Assembly (NCBI GenBank): GCA_050174775.1
Contig: JBFXJP010000007.1
Coordinates: forward strand, 1 to 64,000
Source of the DNA: CAYPGJ01 sp050174775
Lineage (GTDB): Bacteria; Planctomycetota; Phycisphaerae; Phycisphaerales; UBA1924
DNA: 64,000 bases
Direction of reading: 5' to 3'
A model generated the notes under the pieces. It worked only from the letters and a program-made list of their open reading frames with translations, was not told the origin of the DNA and searched no databases. This document shows positions 43,431 to 53,548 of this stretch, in pieces. The position numbers and the translations under genes were made by a program. Numbering within the stretch: the first letter of the stretch is position 1; each line of letters opens with the position of its first letter.

Positions 43431-43643
43431 GCAGGAAGCAGCCCTCCACCGGTTCGTGCCCCTCCGGTGCTACGAACCACCTCCTCCACGCCTTCGGCGG
43501 GAGGAGGGGTTGCTACTGAGCGAGGTTGCGCGCGGCGCGGGTGAGGCAGAGAGGCATTGCGCGGATGGGAGCGGTGCGTGGGATGGAAGAGCAGATATCG
43601 CATGCAAGGAATGTGGTGGGGCAAACCGGGTAGGCGGAGGTCG

Positions 43644-43675
43644 TTGGCCGCGAGGTTGCCCTCGCGGCTCGGGTG
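43644..43675. repeat. REP-like repeat, left flank of the RAYT gene
   Basis: A 32-bp sequence with stem GCCGCGAGG (43647-43655), loop TTGC and CCTCGCGGC (43660-43668), then TCGGGTG. An identical 32-bp copy in the same orientation is at 44235-44266, on the other side of the transposase gene. Confidence 0.85.
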
Positions 43676-43717
43676 AGGCGAAGATCCAACGCAGCAAGAT
43701 GGGGATAGCATTTGGCA

Positions 43718-44188
43718 ATGCGACGGCCGTTAGGCTATCTCCTGACGTGGACGTGCTATGGAACATGGCTGCACGGAGATGAGCGGGGGTCGGTGAGTCG
43801 AGCGGAGAACGCGCCGGGATCGATCGGGGTGGATCCGGACCCGGAGTTAGTTGAGGCGCGGCGCGCTCGGATGCGGGGCGAGCCTGTTCGGCTGGGGAAC
43901 GAGGCGCGGCGTGTGGTGGAGGAGTGGGTTGGAGCCGAGTGCCGACGGAGAGGATGGGCTTTGCGGGGCGTGAACGCGAGGACGAATCACGTTCATGCCG
44001 TGATCGGCGGCGCCGAGCAGAGTGCGGAGGAGGTGATGCGGCTCGTCAAGGCGGGCGCGACGCGCGCGGTTCGTCGCGCAGGGCTCGTGGACACAACGCC
44101 GCTATGGACTCGGCACGGGAGCACGCGGTACTTGTGGACGTCGGAGGAGATGGCGGCCGCGGTGCGATATGTGATGCAGGGCCAGTAG
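43718..44188 (+). CDS. REP-associated tyrosine transposase (RAYT, Y1/IS200-like)
   Basis: 156 residues. An N-terminal strand (YLLTWTCYGTWLHGDERGSV) typical of the Y1_Tnp fold, the HUH motif NHVHAVI, and a C-terminal helix with candidate nucleophile Tyr in AVRYVMQGQ. RAYTs are domesticated relatives of IS200/IS605 that process REP hairpins. Two identical REP-like palindromes bracket the gene, the usual REPtron layout. The start is ATG at 43718; TTG at 43712 is possible. No terminal inverted repeats of a classical IS are seen. Confidence 0.85.
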   Translation: MRRPLGYLLTWTCYGTWLHGDERGSVSRAENAPGSIGVDPDPELVEARRARMRGEPVRLGNEARRVVEEWVGAECRRRGWALRGVNARTNHVHAVIGGAEQSAEEVMRLVKAGATRAVRRAGLVDTTPLWTRHGSTRYLWTSEEMAAAVRYVMQGQ

Positions 44189-44234
44189 GTCGCGCGTGGG
44201 AAGGTCATGGGGCGGACTTGGTTGAAGATGGTCC

Positions 44235-44266
44235 TTGGCCGCGAGGTTGCCCTCGCGGCTCGGGTG
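44235..44266. repeat. REP-like repeat, right flank of the RAYT gene
   Basis: Identical over 32 bp to 43644-43675, same orientation. Stem GCCGCGAGG (44238-44246), loop TTGC, CCTCGCGGC (44251-44259). Downstream sequences then diverge (CGGCAAAG against AGGCGAAG). Confidence 0.85.
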
Positions 44267-44317
44267 CGGCAAAGAACGAGGACGAGCGCGGCGCGGGCTT
44301 CCACGAAGTGAATGAAA

Positions 44318-44344
44318 ACGCCCCGGCGTGTGGGGCCGGGGCGT
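44318..44344 (-). terminator. Rho-independent terminator of the PEP-CTERM propeller gene
   Basis: ACGCCCCGGC (44318-44327), a 7-nt loop and GCCGGGGCGT (44335-44344), a perfect 10-bp stem. On the minus strand it is followed by TTTTCATT. It lies 73 bp past the stop of the gene at 44418. Confidence 0.85.
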
Positions 44345-44417
44345 GTGTGAGTTTCGCCGAGTGATTCGCGTCGGTTCGCGGGCGCGAGCGCGGCGTGTGG
44401 TCGCGGGATGTCCGCTC

Positions 44418-45212
44418 TCAGCGGCGGTTGCGACGGAGCGCGGCGAGGCCGGCGAGGGAGAGGAGCGAGGCGGCGCCTGGGGTGGGGACGAAGGCGAGGG
44501 AGAGGGCGTTGCCGGTGCCGGTAATGCCGATGGCGGTGGCGTTGCCGGTGGCGAGGTTGATTGAGTAGAGGGTATCGGAGCCGGAGTTGCTGATGGCGAG
44601 CATGCCGAAGAGCGGGTCGAAGGCCATGCCGACGCCGGCCTGTCCGCCGGAGTTGTTGGGACCGACGAGGGTGAGGGCGCCGTCGGTGAGGCTCATGGTG
44701 TAGAGCATGCGGCCGGCGGAGGCGACGTCCATGAAGTACATGACGCTGTTGACGGAGTCCCAGCCCATGGAGCCGAAGGAGCCGGAGGGGACGGTGGTGC
44801 CGAGGACGCTGGCGACGCCGGTGGCGGGGTTGATCTCGTAGAAGTTTCCGCCGCCCGCTGCGGAGGAGGAGTGTCCGTAGAGACGGCCGTTGGCCCATTC
44901 CATGCCGTGCATGACGACGGCGGAGCCGACGCCGAAGTCGCCGATGACGGTGGCGGCGCCGGTGTTGTAGTCGATGCGCCAGAGGTTGTCGTTGGTGGTG
45001 GAGGCCATGTAGAGGGTGTCGGTGCCTGGGTCGTAGGCGAGAGCGCCTTGCGAGCCGGAGACGCCGCCGGTGAGGGCCATGGAAGTGATGGTGGCGCCGG
45101 TGTTGGGGTTGAGCTCGACGAGGTTGGTTCCGTCGACGGCGAAGAGGCGGGGCTGCGCGAGCGCGGCGGAGGCGGCGAGCGCGGAAACGGAGAGCAGTGC
45201 GATGTGCTTCAT
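44418..45212 (-). CDS. Exported beta-propeller-like PEP-CTERM protein
   Basis: 264 residues. Signal peptide MKHIALLSVSALAASAALA. The body has about five blades with repeated T-LY-I-TG-A patterns (LVELNPNTGATITSM, LWRIDYNTGAATVIGD, FYEINPATGVASVLG, LYSINLATGNATAIG), like DUF4394 or SMP-30-type propellers. The end is a sorting signal: VPTPGAASLLSLAGLAALRRNRR, with the PTPG motif, a hydrophobic stretch and a basic tail. The function is unknown. It has its own terminator. Confidence 0.85.
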   Translation of the reverse strand: MKHIALLSVSALAASAALAQPRLFAVDGTNLVELNPNTGATITSMALTGGVSGSQGALAYDPGTDTLYMASTTNDNLWRIDYNTGAATVIGDFGVGSAVVMHGMEWANGRLYGHSSSAAGGGNFYEINPATGVASVLGTTVPSGSFGSMGWDSVNSVMYFMDVASAGRMLYTMSLTDGALTLVGPNNSGGQAGVGMAFDPLFGMLAISNSGSDTLYSINLATGNATAIGITGTGNALSLAFVPTPGAASLLSLAGLAALRRNRR

Positions 45213-45385
45213 GGTGTGTTTCTTCCTTCCCTATTGGCGCCGGAGCGCCAAGACACAGATCTGCGGCGTGGGTTCGCGTAGAACCCGCGGCTAGAAGGTC
45301 GCAAGGACGAGGGGGTGGGTCAAGGGTTTAGGGGTGAAAACCAGCGCGAAATGGGCGGATGATCGGGGGTTGGTCGGGTGGAGGA

Positions 45386-46933
<1,548 letters not shown>

Positions 46934-47032
46934 GTGGGTGTGTGCTCCTGCGCGGGTGGTGTGAGGCGGGATTGTCGGAGGGAGGGAGCGCGGTGGCAAA
47001 CGGGCGGGCGCGAGGGGCGGAGCGCGAGCGCG

Positions 47033-47038
47033 TATGAT
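47033..47038 (+). promoter_or_regulatory. -10 box of the tRNA-Ala gene
   Basis: TATGAT, 14 bp before the first base of the tRNA, in a GC-rich context. No convincing -35 box is visible 16-18 bp upstream. Confidence 0.45.
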
Positions 47039-47052
47039 GGGCCCGCAGTGAC

Positions 47053-47125
47053 GGGGCGGTAGCTCAATTGGGAGAGCACTAGCTTTGCAAGCTAGGGGTT
47101 GCCGGTTCGATCCCGGTCCGCTCCA
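47053..47125 (+). tRNA. tRNA-Ala (anticodon UGC)
   Basis: 73 nt that fold as a full cloverleaf. The acceptor stem pairs GGGGCGG with CCGCTCC (one G-T pair), discriminator A. D arm TAGCTCAATTGGGAGAGCA; anticodon stem CTAGC/GCTAG around TTTGCAA, anticodon TGC; T arm with GGTTCGATCCC. CCA is not encoded. It lies between gnd and the response-regulator gene, both on the other strand. No integration-like duplication of its 3' end is seen nearby. Confidence 0.96.
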
Positions 47126-47149
47126 TTTCGGAGGAGGTTGGCGGGGTGA

Positions 47150-48349
47150 TCAGGCCGCGTCCGGGACCGCGTGCTTGGGCGCGTTCTTGGGGATGAGCAC
47201 GGTGACCTCTTCCTGGGTGAGGCCGCGGAGGGCGTAGTTGCGGATTCTCGCGAGGAGCGCGTCGGTGACTTCGTGTCCGGCGGAGATGAGGAGTTCGCCG
47301 TCCTTGGTGCGGATGTCCTCCTGGAGGACCATTCCGATGATGAGCTTGCGGACGAGCGTTTTGCGGATGTCTCCGCCTGCGGCGGCGCGGAAGATGTCGG
47401 AGGCGAGGGATTCGGCGGCCTGAAGGATTGCGGGGTCGGTGCGTCCTGGGGGGGTGGCGAGTCGTTCGAAGGAGGCCTTGATCGGCTCTGATCGGGTGAG
47501 GGCGAGGTCGACGTCGCGGACGACGCGGACGATCTGGGCGGCGATGCGGATGTTGTCGTCTTTGGCGCGTTCGCGGAGGGCGGCGTCGTCGAGGTCCTGG
47601 AGGCGGACGATCTCGGAGGCGGCTTCGAGGCGTGGGATGCGTTTGAGGAGGTCGGCGCCGGCGTTTGGATGGGCGTCGTAGAGGCGGCGCTCGTCGTCGG
47701 TGAGCGTGCGTCCCTGGAGGGCGGCTTCGACGATGTCGTCGGGGAGGGTGATGCATCCGATGGAGGAGAGCATCGCGGCGATCTCGACGCACCAGAGGTC
47801 GGGGTAGTTGAGGCGTTCGGCGATAGCGCGGGCCGCTTTGCGGATGCGGTCGCCCTGGCGAAAGAGTCGCGGTCTGGCCATCTGGAGGATCTGGATGAGG
47901 ACGGCGATGCTGCCGGTGAGCGTTTTCTGGAGGAGTTCGCGCTCGAGGTTCCTGAGGCGGTAGAGCTCGATGCCGTCGCGGATGGCGAGCTCGAGGACTT
48001 CGCGCGGGCAGGGCTTGTTGAGGAAGCGGAAGATGTGCGCACGGTTGACGGCATCGACGGCGGTCTGCTGATCGCTGTTGCCGGTGAGGAGGATGTATGT
48101 GGTGTGCGGGTGGGTCTCGCGCGCGCGGAGGATGAGGTCGACCCCGCTCATCTCGGGCATGGACATATCGGAGACGAGGACCGCGACAGGCCCGGACTGG
48201 GCGAGGAGCTTGAGCGCGTCGGCGGGTCGCTCGGCAGTGAGGACGTTGAACACGCGTCCGATGGATCGGCGGAGTGCGGCGAGGAGATTGGGATCGTCGT
48301 CGACGAGGACGACGGTGTCCGGGCGTGGCTGGGCGGGGGGCTTGGTCAT
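47150..48349 (-). CDS. Response regulator with degenerate HD-GYP-like output domain
   Basis: 399 residues. Receiver domain at about 10-125 with phospho-acceptor Asp in LVSDMSMPEMSG, the acidic pocket VDDD and Lys in FLNKPCP. Residues 150-280 resemble an HD-GYP domain (AAMLSSIGCITLPDDIVEAA, then DAHPNAGADLLKRIP), but the His-Asp pair expected before IG is Ser-Ser, and the GYP motif is absent. Cyclic-di-GMP hydrolysis is therefore unlikely; a binding or regulatory role is more plausible. Its start overlaps the stop of the HDOD regulator (ATGA). It is the last of three genes. Confidence 0.82.
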   Translation of the reverse strand: MTKPPAQPRPDTVVLVDDDPNLLAALRRSIGRVFNVLTAERPADALKLLAQSGPVAVLVSDMSMPEMSGVDLILRARETHPHTTYILLTGNSDQQTAVDAVNRAHIFRFLNKPCPREVLELAIRDGIELYRLRNLERELLQKTLTGSIAVLIQILQMARPRLFRQGDRIRKAARAIAERLNYPDLWCVEIAAMLSSIGCITLPDDIVEAALQGRTLTDDERRLYDAHPNAGADLLKRIPRLEAASEIVRLQDLDDAALRERAKDDNIRIAAQIVRVVRDVDLALTRSEPIKASFERLATPPGRTDPAILQAAESLASDIFRAAAGGDIRKTLVRKLIIGMVLQEDIRTKDGELLISAGHEVTDALLARIRNYALRGLTQEEVTVLIPKNAPKHAVPDAA

Positions 48350-49551
48350 GCTGCGTTTCCGGATCGGGCGAGGAAGGTGGAGGCCGCGTCTGCAGCGCCG
48401 ATCGTTTCGATGTAGTCGGCGTCGAGGTTGTGGAGCCAGGCGCGAGATTCGGGCGGATCGCCTTGCGCGAAGGCGCGGGCGATGTGGAGGGCGGTGATGG
48501 CGTCGGGGGTGGTGGCGCCGGAATCGGCGGGGTGTTCGTGGTATGCGACGGCGTTGACGCAGGGCTCGGGGAATCCCCAGAGGCCGAGGAGGTACGCGCC
48601 GACCTGGGCCTGCGTTGCGGAGAGAGATTCGAGTTCGAGTTCCGCGAGGGGGAGGTTTCGGCGGCGCGCTTCGTCGAGGAGAGCGCCCATGAGATTGGGG
48701 TCGTCGGCGGCGAGGGCGAGTCTGCCGATCTCGGAGAGCATGCCCGCGGTGTAGGCGGTGTCCTGCACGTCGTCAGCGAGGCGGAGTGATTCGGAGACGG
48801 TGCGCGCGCGAGTGGCGGCGTGACAGGAGCGTTTCCAGATGGCTTCGGGGGTGAGTCCCGGGAGGGCGGCTTTGGGGATGGATTCGAAGACGCGCACGAC
48901 GAGCGCGAGTGCGCGGATGGTGACGAGGCCGAGGCGAGAGACGGCTTCGGTGGCGGTGCGTGCGGGTCGTGAGACGCCGAAGAAAGCGGAGTTGACGAGC
49001 TGGAGGCACTTTGCGGTCATGGCGGGGTCTTGCGCGACGACGGCGCCGACGAGGTCGACGCTGGTCTCGGGGTCGTCGAGGACTTCGATGAGTCGGTGGT
49101 AGGACTCGGGCGCCGCGGGGAGTTTTTCGACTCGGCCTGCGATGGCGCGGAGGGTGGGCTTGTTGAGTGCGGCACGGAGACAGAGGAGGCGTCGGATGGT
49201 GGCGCGGAGTGAGTCGGGCTCGCAGGGCTTCATCAGGAACTGCTGGACGGGGCCGACGGAGCCGAGGACTTCGTCTTCGCCGGCCTGGCCGGAGAGCGCG
49301 ATGCGGATCGTCTGGGGGTAGAGTGCGCGGACCTTTGCGAGGAGTTGTGCGCCGCTCATGCCGGGCATGCGCATGTCGGAGACGACGACGTCGGCGGGAT
49401 GCTCGGCGAGTGAGGCGAGGGCGGCTTCGCCGCTGTCGACGAATCGGAGGCCCCATTCCGCGGCAAGGGGCCGCAGAGTGCGTCGGAGTCCGTCGAGCAC
49501 TCGCTGCTCGTCGTCCACGAACAGGATGTGGAGTTTCTCGTGCGTGTTCAT
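48346..49551 (-). CDS. Response regulator with HDOD output domain
   Basis: 401 residues. Receiver (about 8-125): VDDEQ, phospho-acceptor in VVSDMRMPGMSG and Lys in FLMKPCEP. The HDOD domain (about 145-345) includes LPAAPESYHRLIEVLDDPET, QDPAMTAKCLQLVNSAFFG and the helix TAYTAGMLSEIGRLAL. HDOD proteins are non-enzymatic relatives of HD hydrolases used in signalling. It overlaps its neighbours by 4 bases on both sides, so the three genes are translated as a unit. Confidence 0.85.
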   Translation of the reverse strand: MNTHEKLHILFVDDEQRVLDGLRRTLRPLAAEWGLRFVDSGEAALASLAEHPADVVVSDMRMPGMSGAQLLAKVRALYPQTIRIALSGQAGEDEVLGSVGPVQQFLMKPCEPDSLRATIRRLLCLRAALNKPTLRAIAGRVEKLPAAPESYHRLIEVLDDPETSVDLVGAVVAQDPAMTAKCLQLVNSAFFGVSRPARTATEAVSRLGLVTIRALALVVRVFESIPKAALPGLTPEAIWKRSCHAATRARTVSESLRLADDVQDTAYTAGMLSEIGRLALAADDPNLMGALLDEARRRNLPLAELELESLSATQAQVGAYLLGLWGFPEPCVNAVAYHEHPADSGATTPDAITALHIARAFAQGDPPESRAWLHNLDADYIETIGAADAASTFLARSGNAA

Positions 49552-51692
49552 GCGGCGTCCTTGACGTGGTGCACGGCTCGCGCCGGGTCGTTGATGGGGA
49601 GCCGGATGGTGAACGTGGTTCCCTTGCCCGGGGTGGAGTCGAAGGTGATGGAGCCGGAGTGGCGCACGACGATGGTGTTGTGGCAGAGCGCCAGTCCCTG
49701 TCCGGTGCCCTTGCCCACGTCTTTGGTGGTGAAGAAGGGGTCGAAGACGCGATTGCGGTTTTCGTCGGATATGCCGCAGCCGGTATCGGAGACGGTGATG
49801 ACGGCGTGGTCTCCGTCGCGTCGGGTGACGATGCGGATGAGCCCGCGTTGAGGCCCGTCCTCGCCGACGACATCGCTGATGGCGTCGGCGGCGTTGACGA
49901 TGAGGTTGAGGATGACCTGGTTGAACTCGCCGAGGTTGCACGGGATGTTGGGGAGGTCGGGGAGGAGGTCGAGCTCGACTTCCGCGACGTACTTCCAGCG
50001 GTGCCTGCAGACGACGACGGTGCTCTCGATGGCGTTGTTGATGTCTGCGGGCTGCTTGGCTTCGTTCCCGGGATGGGAGAAGGTCTTCATCGCGCGGACG
50101 ATGGAGGCGATGCGGTCGATGCCCTCGATGGACTGTTCGAGCGCCTTGGGGATTTCCTCCCGGAGGAAGTAGAGGTCGCATCGTTCGGCGATCTCGTCGA
50201 CATCGCGGAGGCGTTCCTCCCACGTTTTGTCGCCGTTCGCGGGGTTGAGCACCTCGACGTAGGCGTTGAGCGCGTCGAGGACGTTGGAGAATGCGTCGTT
50301 GAGGAATCGGGTGTTGTCGGCGACGTACTGCATGGGGGTGTTGATCTCGTGCGCGATGCCCGCGGCGAGCTGGCCGATGGACTCGAGTTTCTGGGCCTGC
50401 ACGAGCTGATCCTCGAGCCGGTGTCTTGCGGCCATCTGGTCGCGGATCTGCGCGTTGGTGGATTCGAGGGCGGCCATGTAGGTGTCGCGCTGTCCCTCGA
50501 CGTCGTCGAGCTCTGCGGCCATGTGGTCGAGGGAGCGTCCGAGCGCCGCGATCTCGTCGTTGCCGGTGAGTCCGACGCGGACGCCCCGCTCGCCGGCGGC
50601 GATGCGGAGGGTGGCGCGGCGGAGCGCGCCGAGACGGCCTGCGAGGGAGAGGACGGAGGAGGTAAGCGAGGAGAGAATGAAGAGGAGGATGATCGAGCCG
50701 GCGAGGGCGGCCTGGGTGCGGAGGGAGCGGACGGGGGCGAGCAGGGCGGCCTGATCGCGTTCGACGACGACGGCCCACCATCCGGCGCCGTCGAGTATGG
50801 GAGCGCCCGCGATGAGGAGGAGTCGTGTGCGGTCGTTGTCGGTGATGGGCTCCTTGATGACGATGCCACGCGGCGCGGAGGCGGCCTTCGCGAGGAGTGC
50901 GACGATCTCCGGGTGATTCGTGGGGAGAGAGAGTCGTGCGCCGCAGACGAAGGCGCCCGAGCGCGTGACGAGAGCGAGCCTGGAGGGGGAGGCGGTGTCG
51001 AAGGGGGAGGTGATGGCGTTGAAGAAGCGGACGATTGCGCTGGCGCGCATGACGATCTTCATGACGCCGAGGAACTCGCCCGCGGGAGAGTCGACTCGCA
51101 GGCAGACGGACATGGCGAGGTCCTTGAGGCTGTCGTCCCACTCGATGTCGCCGACGTAGACGCCCTTGTCGCGCGCGACGCGCCACCACTGCTCGTCGTT
51201 CTGTCGGAAGTCGGAGGTGTCGCCGGTCTGGGCGATGTTGGCGCCGCGTCGGTCGGTGAGGAAGACCTCGCCGAAGACGGCGGTGCTCGCGGACTCGTCG
51301 GTGAGCTGCGCGTGATCGAGCATCTCCTCGACGACGATGCCGCGGGTGAGCGTGGCGCGGACGGCGGCGATCTCGGGATCGTCACGCTCCTTCCAGCGCG
51401 CGTCGATGCGGTTGATCCAGGCTTCGGGGTCTTCGCCCGGTGGATATCGCGTCTCGGCGTCGGCGAGGGCGGACTGGGTGACGGAGGAATCCGCGAAGAC
51501 CTGCCACTGGCGGAGGTACTCGCGCATGGTTTCGTCGACGGCGGTGATGGCCGCGCCGGCCTGCGCGCTGGCGGAGTCGATGATGGAGTCCCGCACGAGG
51601 TCGGTGGTGTGCTCGAGGTAGAAGGCCCCCCCGACCACAGCGAACGCGCCCGGGATCGCCACGCCCACGATCAATTTCGGAATCAGTCTCAT
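49548..51692 (-). CDS. Membrane sensor histidine kinase with Cache-like periplasmic domain
   Basis: 714 residues. TM1 at 7-26, a large periplasmic part (about 28-325) resembling a double-Cache sensor, TM2 at 328-350, HAMP to about 400, a short coiled coil, then HisKA with His448 in GIAHEINTPMQYVADN. The ATPase domain follows with the N box (FNQVILNLIVNAADAI), G1 DTGCGI and G2 GKGTGQGLAL. It should phosphorylate the two regulators encoded directly downstream. The periplasmic ligand is unknown. Divergent from lepB across about 195 bp. Confidence 0.9.
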   Translation of the reverse strand: MRLIPKLIVGVAIPGAFAVVGGAFYLEHTTDLVRDSIIDSASAQAGAAITAVDETMREYLRQWQVFADSSVTQSALADAETRYPPGEDPEAWINRIDARWKERDDPEIAAVRATLTRGIVVEEMLDHAQLTDESASTAVFGEVFLTDRRGANIAQTGDTSDFRQNDEQWWRVARDKGVYVGDIEWDDSLKDLAMSVCLRVDSPAGEFLGVMKIVMRASAIVRFFNAITSPFDTASPSRLALVTRSGAFVCGARLSLPTNHPEIVALLAKAASAPRGIVIKEPITDNDRTRLLLIAGAPILDGAGWWAVVVERDQAALLAPVRSLRTQAALAGSIILLFILSSLTSSVLSLAGRLGALRRATLRIAAGERGVRVGLTGNDEIAALGRSLDHMAAELDDVEGQRDTYMAALESTNAQIRDQMAARHRLEDQLVQAQKLESIGQLAAGIAHEINTPMQYVADNTRFLNDAFSNVLDALNAYVEVLNPANGDKTWEERLRDVDEIAERCDLYFLREEIPKALEQSIEGIDRIASIVRAMKTFSHPGNEAKQPADINNAIESTVVVCRHRWKYVAEVELDLLPDLPNIPCNLGEFNQVILNLIVNAADAISDVVGEDGPQRGLIRIVTRRDGDHAVITVSDTGCGISDENRNRVFDPFFTTKDVGKGTGQGLALCHNTIVVRHSGSITFDSTPGKGTTFTIRLPINDPARAVHHVKDAA

Positions 51693-51888
51693 TGCATGAC
51701 CTGCGTACGGCTCCCCTGGAAACCACCCCGCGCATATCCAGCATCGGCGTTGATCCGCGCGCACTTTGATCGGGTCCGCACGAAGGGCGGGTGGGCGCGG
51801 CTCGCGGGAGGGGTCCGGGAAGGGCGTGGCGGACGCGGCATGAGCGAGCGCGAGAGTGAACCCCCCCGGTTCGGTATCCTGCCCGCGC

Positions 51889-53502
51889 ATGAGTGCTTCC
51901 TCGTCAGGTCAGCGCGTGAAGGAGACCCCCAAACAGGCGGTCATGGGGCTCATCATCTCCTTTGTGATGGTGTTGGCGTTCAAGATCTTCGTGTTCGACA
52001 CGTACGTGATCCCGACGGGGTCGATGGGGCCGACGCTGATGGGGCGGCACATGCGTCTGCGGAGCCCGCAGACGGGGCTGACGTGGGCCGTGAACCCGCC
52101 GGTGCAGGCGGACGCGAGCGGGATGGGGGTGATGTTCCAGCCCCGGACGTTCACGCTGGATTCGGAGCCTGAGTCGGGCCTGCCGTACACGACGACGTTG
52201 CCTGCGCTGCGGGGCGGGGATCGGATCGGGGTGATCCGGTACAACCCGCTGTTCCGCCCGAGCCGTTGGGACGTGACGGTGGTGAAGTGGCCTGCGTCGC
52301 CGCACGAGAACTACATCAAGCGGACGATCGGGCTGCCGGGGGAGCGGATCTGGCTTGCGGACGGGGACGTGTTCACGACGCGGAGCGAGGGGGGGCGCGA
52401 GGCGAGGCGCGAGGACGTGTGGGAGATCGAGCGCAAGCCGGCGCGGATCCAGCGGGAGTTGTGGTGGCCGGTGTTCTCGAGCGAGCACACGCCGATCGAC
52501 ACGGCGCACAATGGGCGCGCGTGGAGAGGACCCTGGATCGTCGAGGGCGGGACGTGGAGCGGGCGCGAGATCGAGATGGGGGCGGGTGGCGGCACGCTGA
52601 GGTGGGATGAGGAGCGTTGGCCGGTGACGGACTGGGCTGCGTACAACGACGCGCCGCCGTACCGGGCGCTGCCGAGGTTCTCGGTGTCGGACGTTCGTGT
52701 GCGCACGGAGGTGGAGCCGAGACAGGGCGCAGGGACAGTGGAGATGGTGGTGCGCGCGCGCGGGCATGAGTTCCGCGGGGTGGTGTCGCCGGACGGGGCG
52801 GCTCGCGTGGAGATGCGTCCTGAGGGCGGGGACTGGCGCGTGATCGGGGAGGGTGTGGGGAGCGCGCTGTCGGACAAGAACGCGTCGAGCGTGGAGTTCT
52901 GGCACGTGGATCAGTCGGTGTCGGTGTGGGTGAACGGGAAGCGGGTTGCGGACGGGGTGTATGACTGGTCGCCTTGGGAACGGCTCGAGCATGCCACGGG
53001 GAAGAGTCGCGCGGAGATCGACGAGATGGCTGCCGGGGGCGTGATCCGTGAGGGGGACAAGCCGCGTGACGGGATGATCAACGCGTTCGCGGAGCCGGGG
53101 CAGTATCGGCGCGTCGGCGCGACGATCTCGGTGTCGGGGGCGGCGCGGCTGACGCGCGTGGGTCTGGACCGCGACCTGCACTATCAGGCGTCGTGGTATC
53201 GGTCGGGTGATCCGTCGGGCACGGCCGCGCTAGGGACGCATCCGCGGAACCTCGCGGTGCTGAACTCGGACGAGTATTTCCTGTGCGGTGACAACTCGGC
53301 GAACAGCACGGACTCGCGGCTGGTGGACGGGGTGAACCCGTGGGTTGCTGAGGAGATCGACAACAAGCTGGGGGTGGTGCACCGGAGGATGCTGACGGGG
53401 AAGGCGGTGCTGGTGTTCTGGCCGTCGATGCTTCCGGTGGAGGTGGGCGGGGCGCGGTTCATGCTCGCGCCGGACTTCGGACGGATGCGGTTTATCCGGT
53501 GA
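51889..53502 (+). CDS. lepB: Signal peptidase I with a very large insert
   Basis: 537 residues, about twice the usual length. TM helix 17-37, catalytic Ser45 (IPTGSMGPTL), general-base Lys144 (NYIKRTIGLPGE) and box E GDNSANSTDSR (467-477) are all present. About 300 residues separate box D from box E, where other enzymes have a few dozen. The insert includes a beta-rich part (about 260-430) with a jelly-roll look (SVSDVRVRTEVEP, VSVWVNGKRVADG). It removes signal peptides of exported proteins. ATG at 51889 is chosen because the TM helix follows at the right distance. Confidence 0.9.
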   Translation: MSASSSGQRVKETPKQAVMGLIISFVMVLAFKIFVFDTYVIPTGSMGPTLMGRHMRLRSPQTGLTWAVNPPVQADASGMGVMFQPRTFTLDSEPESGLPYTTTLPALRGGDRIGVIRYNPLFRPSRWDVTVVKWPASPHENYIKRTIGLPGERIWLADGDVFTTRSEGGREARREDVWEIERKPARIQRELWWPVFSSEHTPIDTAHNGRAWRGPWIVEGGTWSGREIEMGAGGGTLRWDEERWPVTDWAAYNDAPPYRALPRFSVSDVRVRTEVEPRQGAGTVEMVVRARGHEFRGVVSPDGAARVEMRPEGGDWRVIGEGVGSALSDKNASSVEFWHVDQSVSVWVNGKRVADGVYDWSPWERLEHATGKSRAEIDEMAAGGVIREGDKPRDGMINAFAEPGQYRRVGATISVSGAARLTRVGLDRDLHYQASWYRSGDPSGTAALGTHPRNLAVLNSDEYFLCGDNSANSTDSRLVDGVNPWVAEEIDNKLGVVHRRMLTGKAVLVFWPSMLPVEVGGARFMLAPDFGRMRFIR

Positions 53503-53548
53503 GCGCGGTCGGCGCGGGGCGGCGCGGAAGAGGATGAGGAGCTTCGGG

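Noticed and set aside
47053..47125. tRNA-Ala as an integration site
   Set aside because: No integrase gene and no repeat of the tRNA 3' end within the window.
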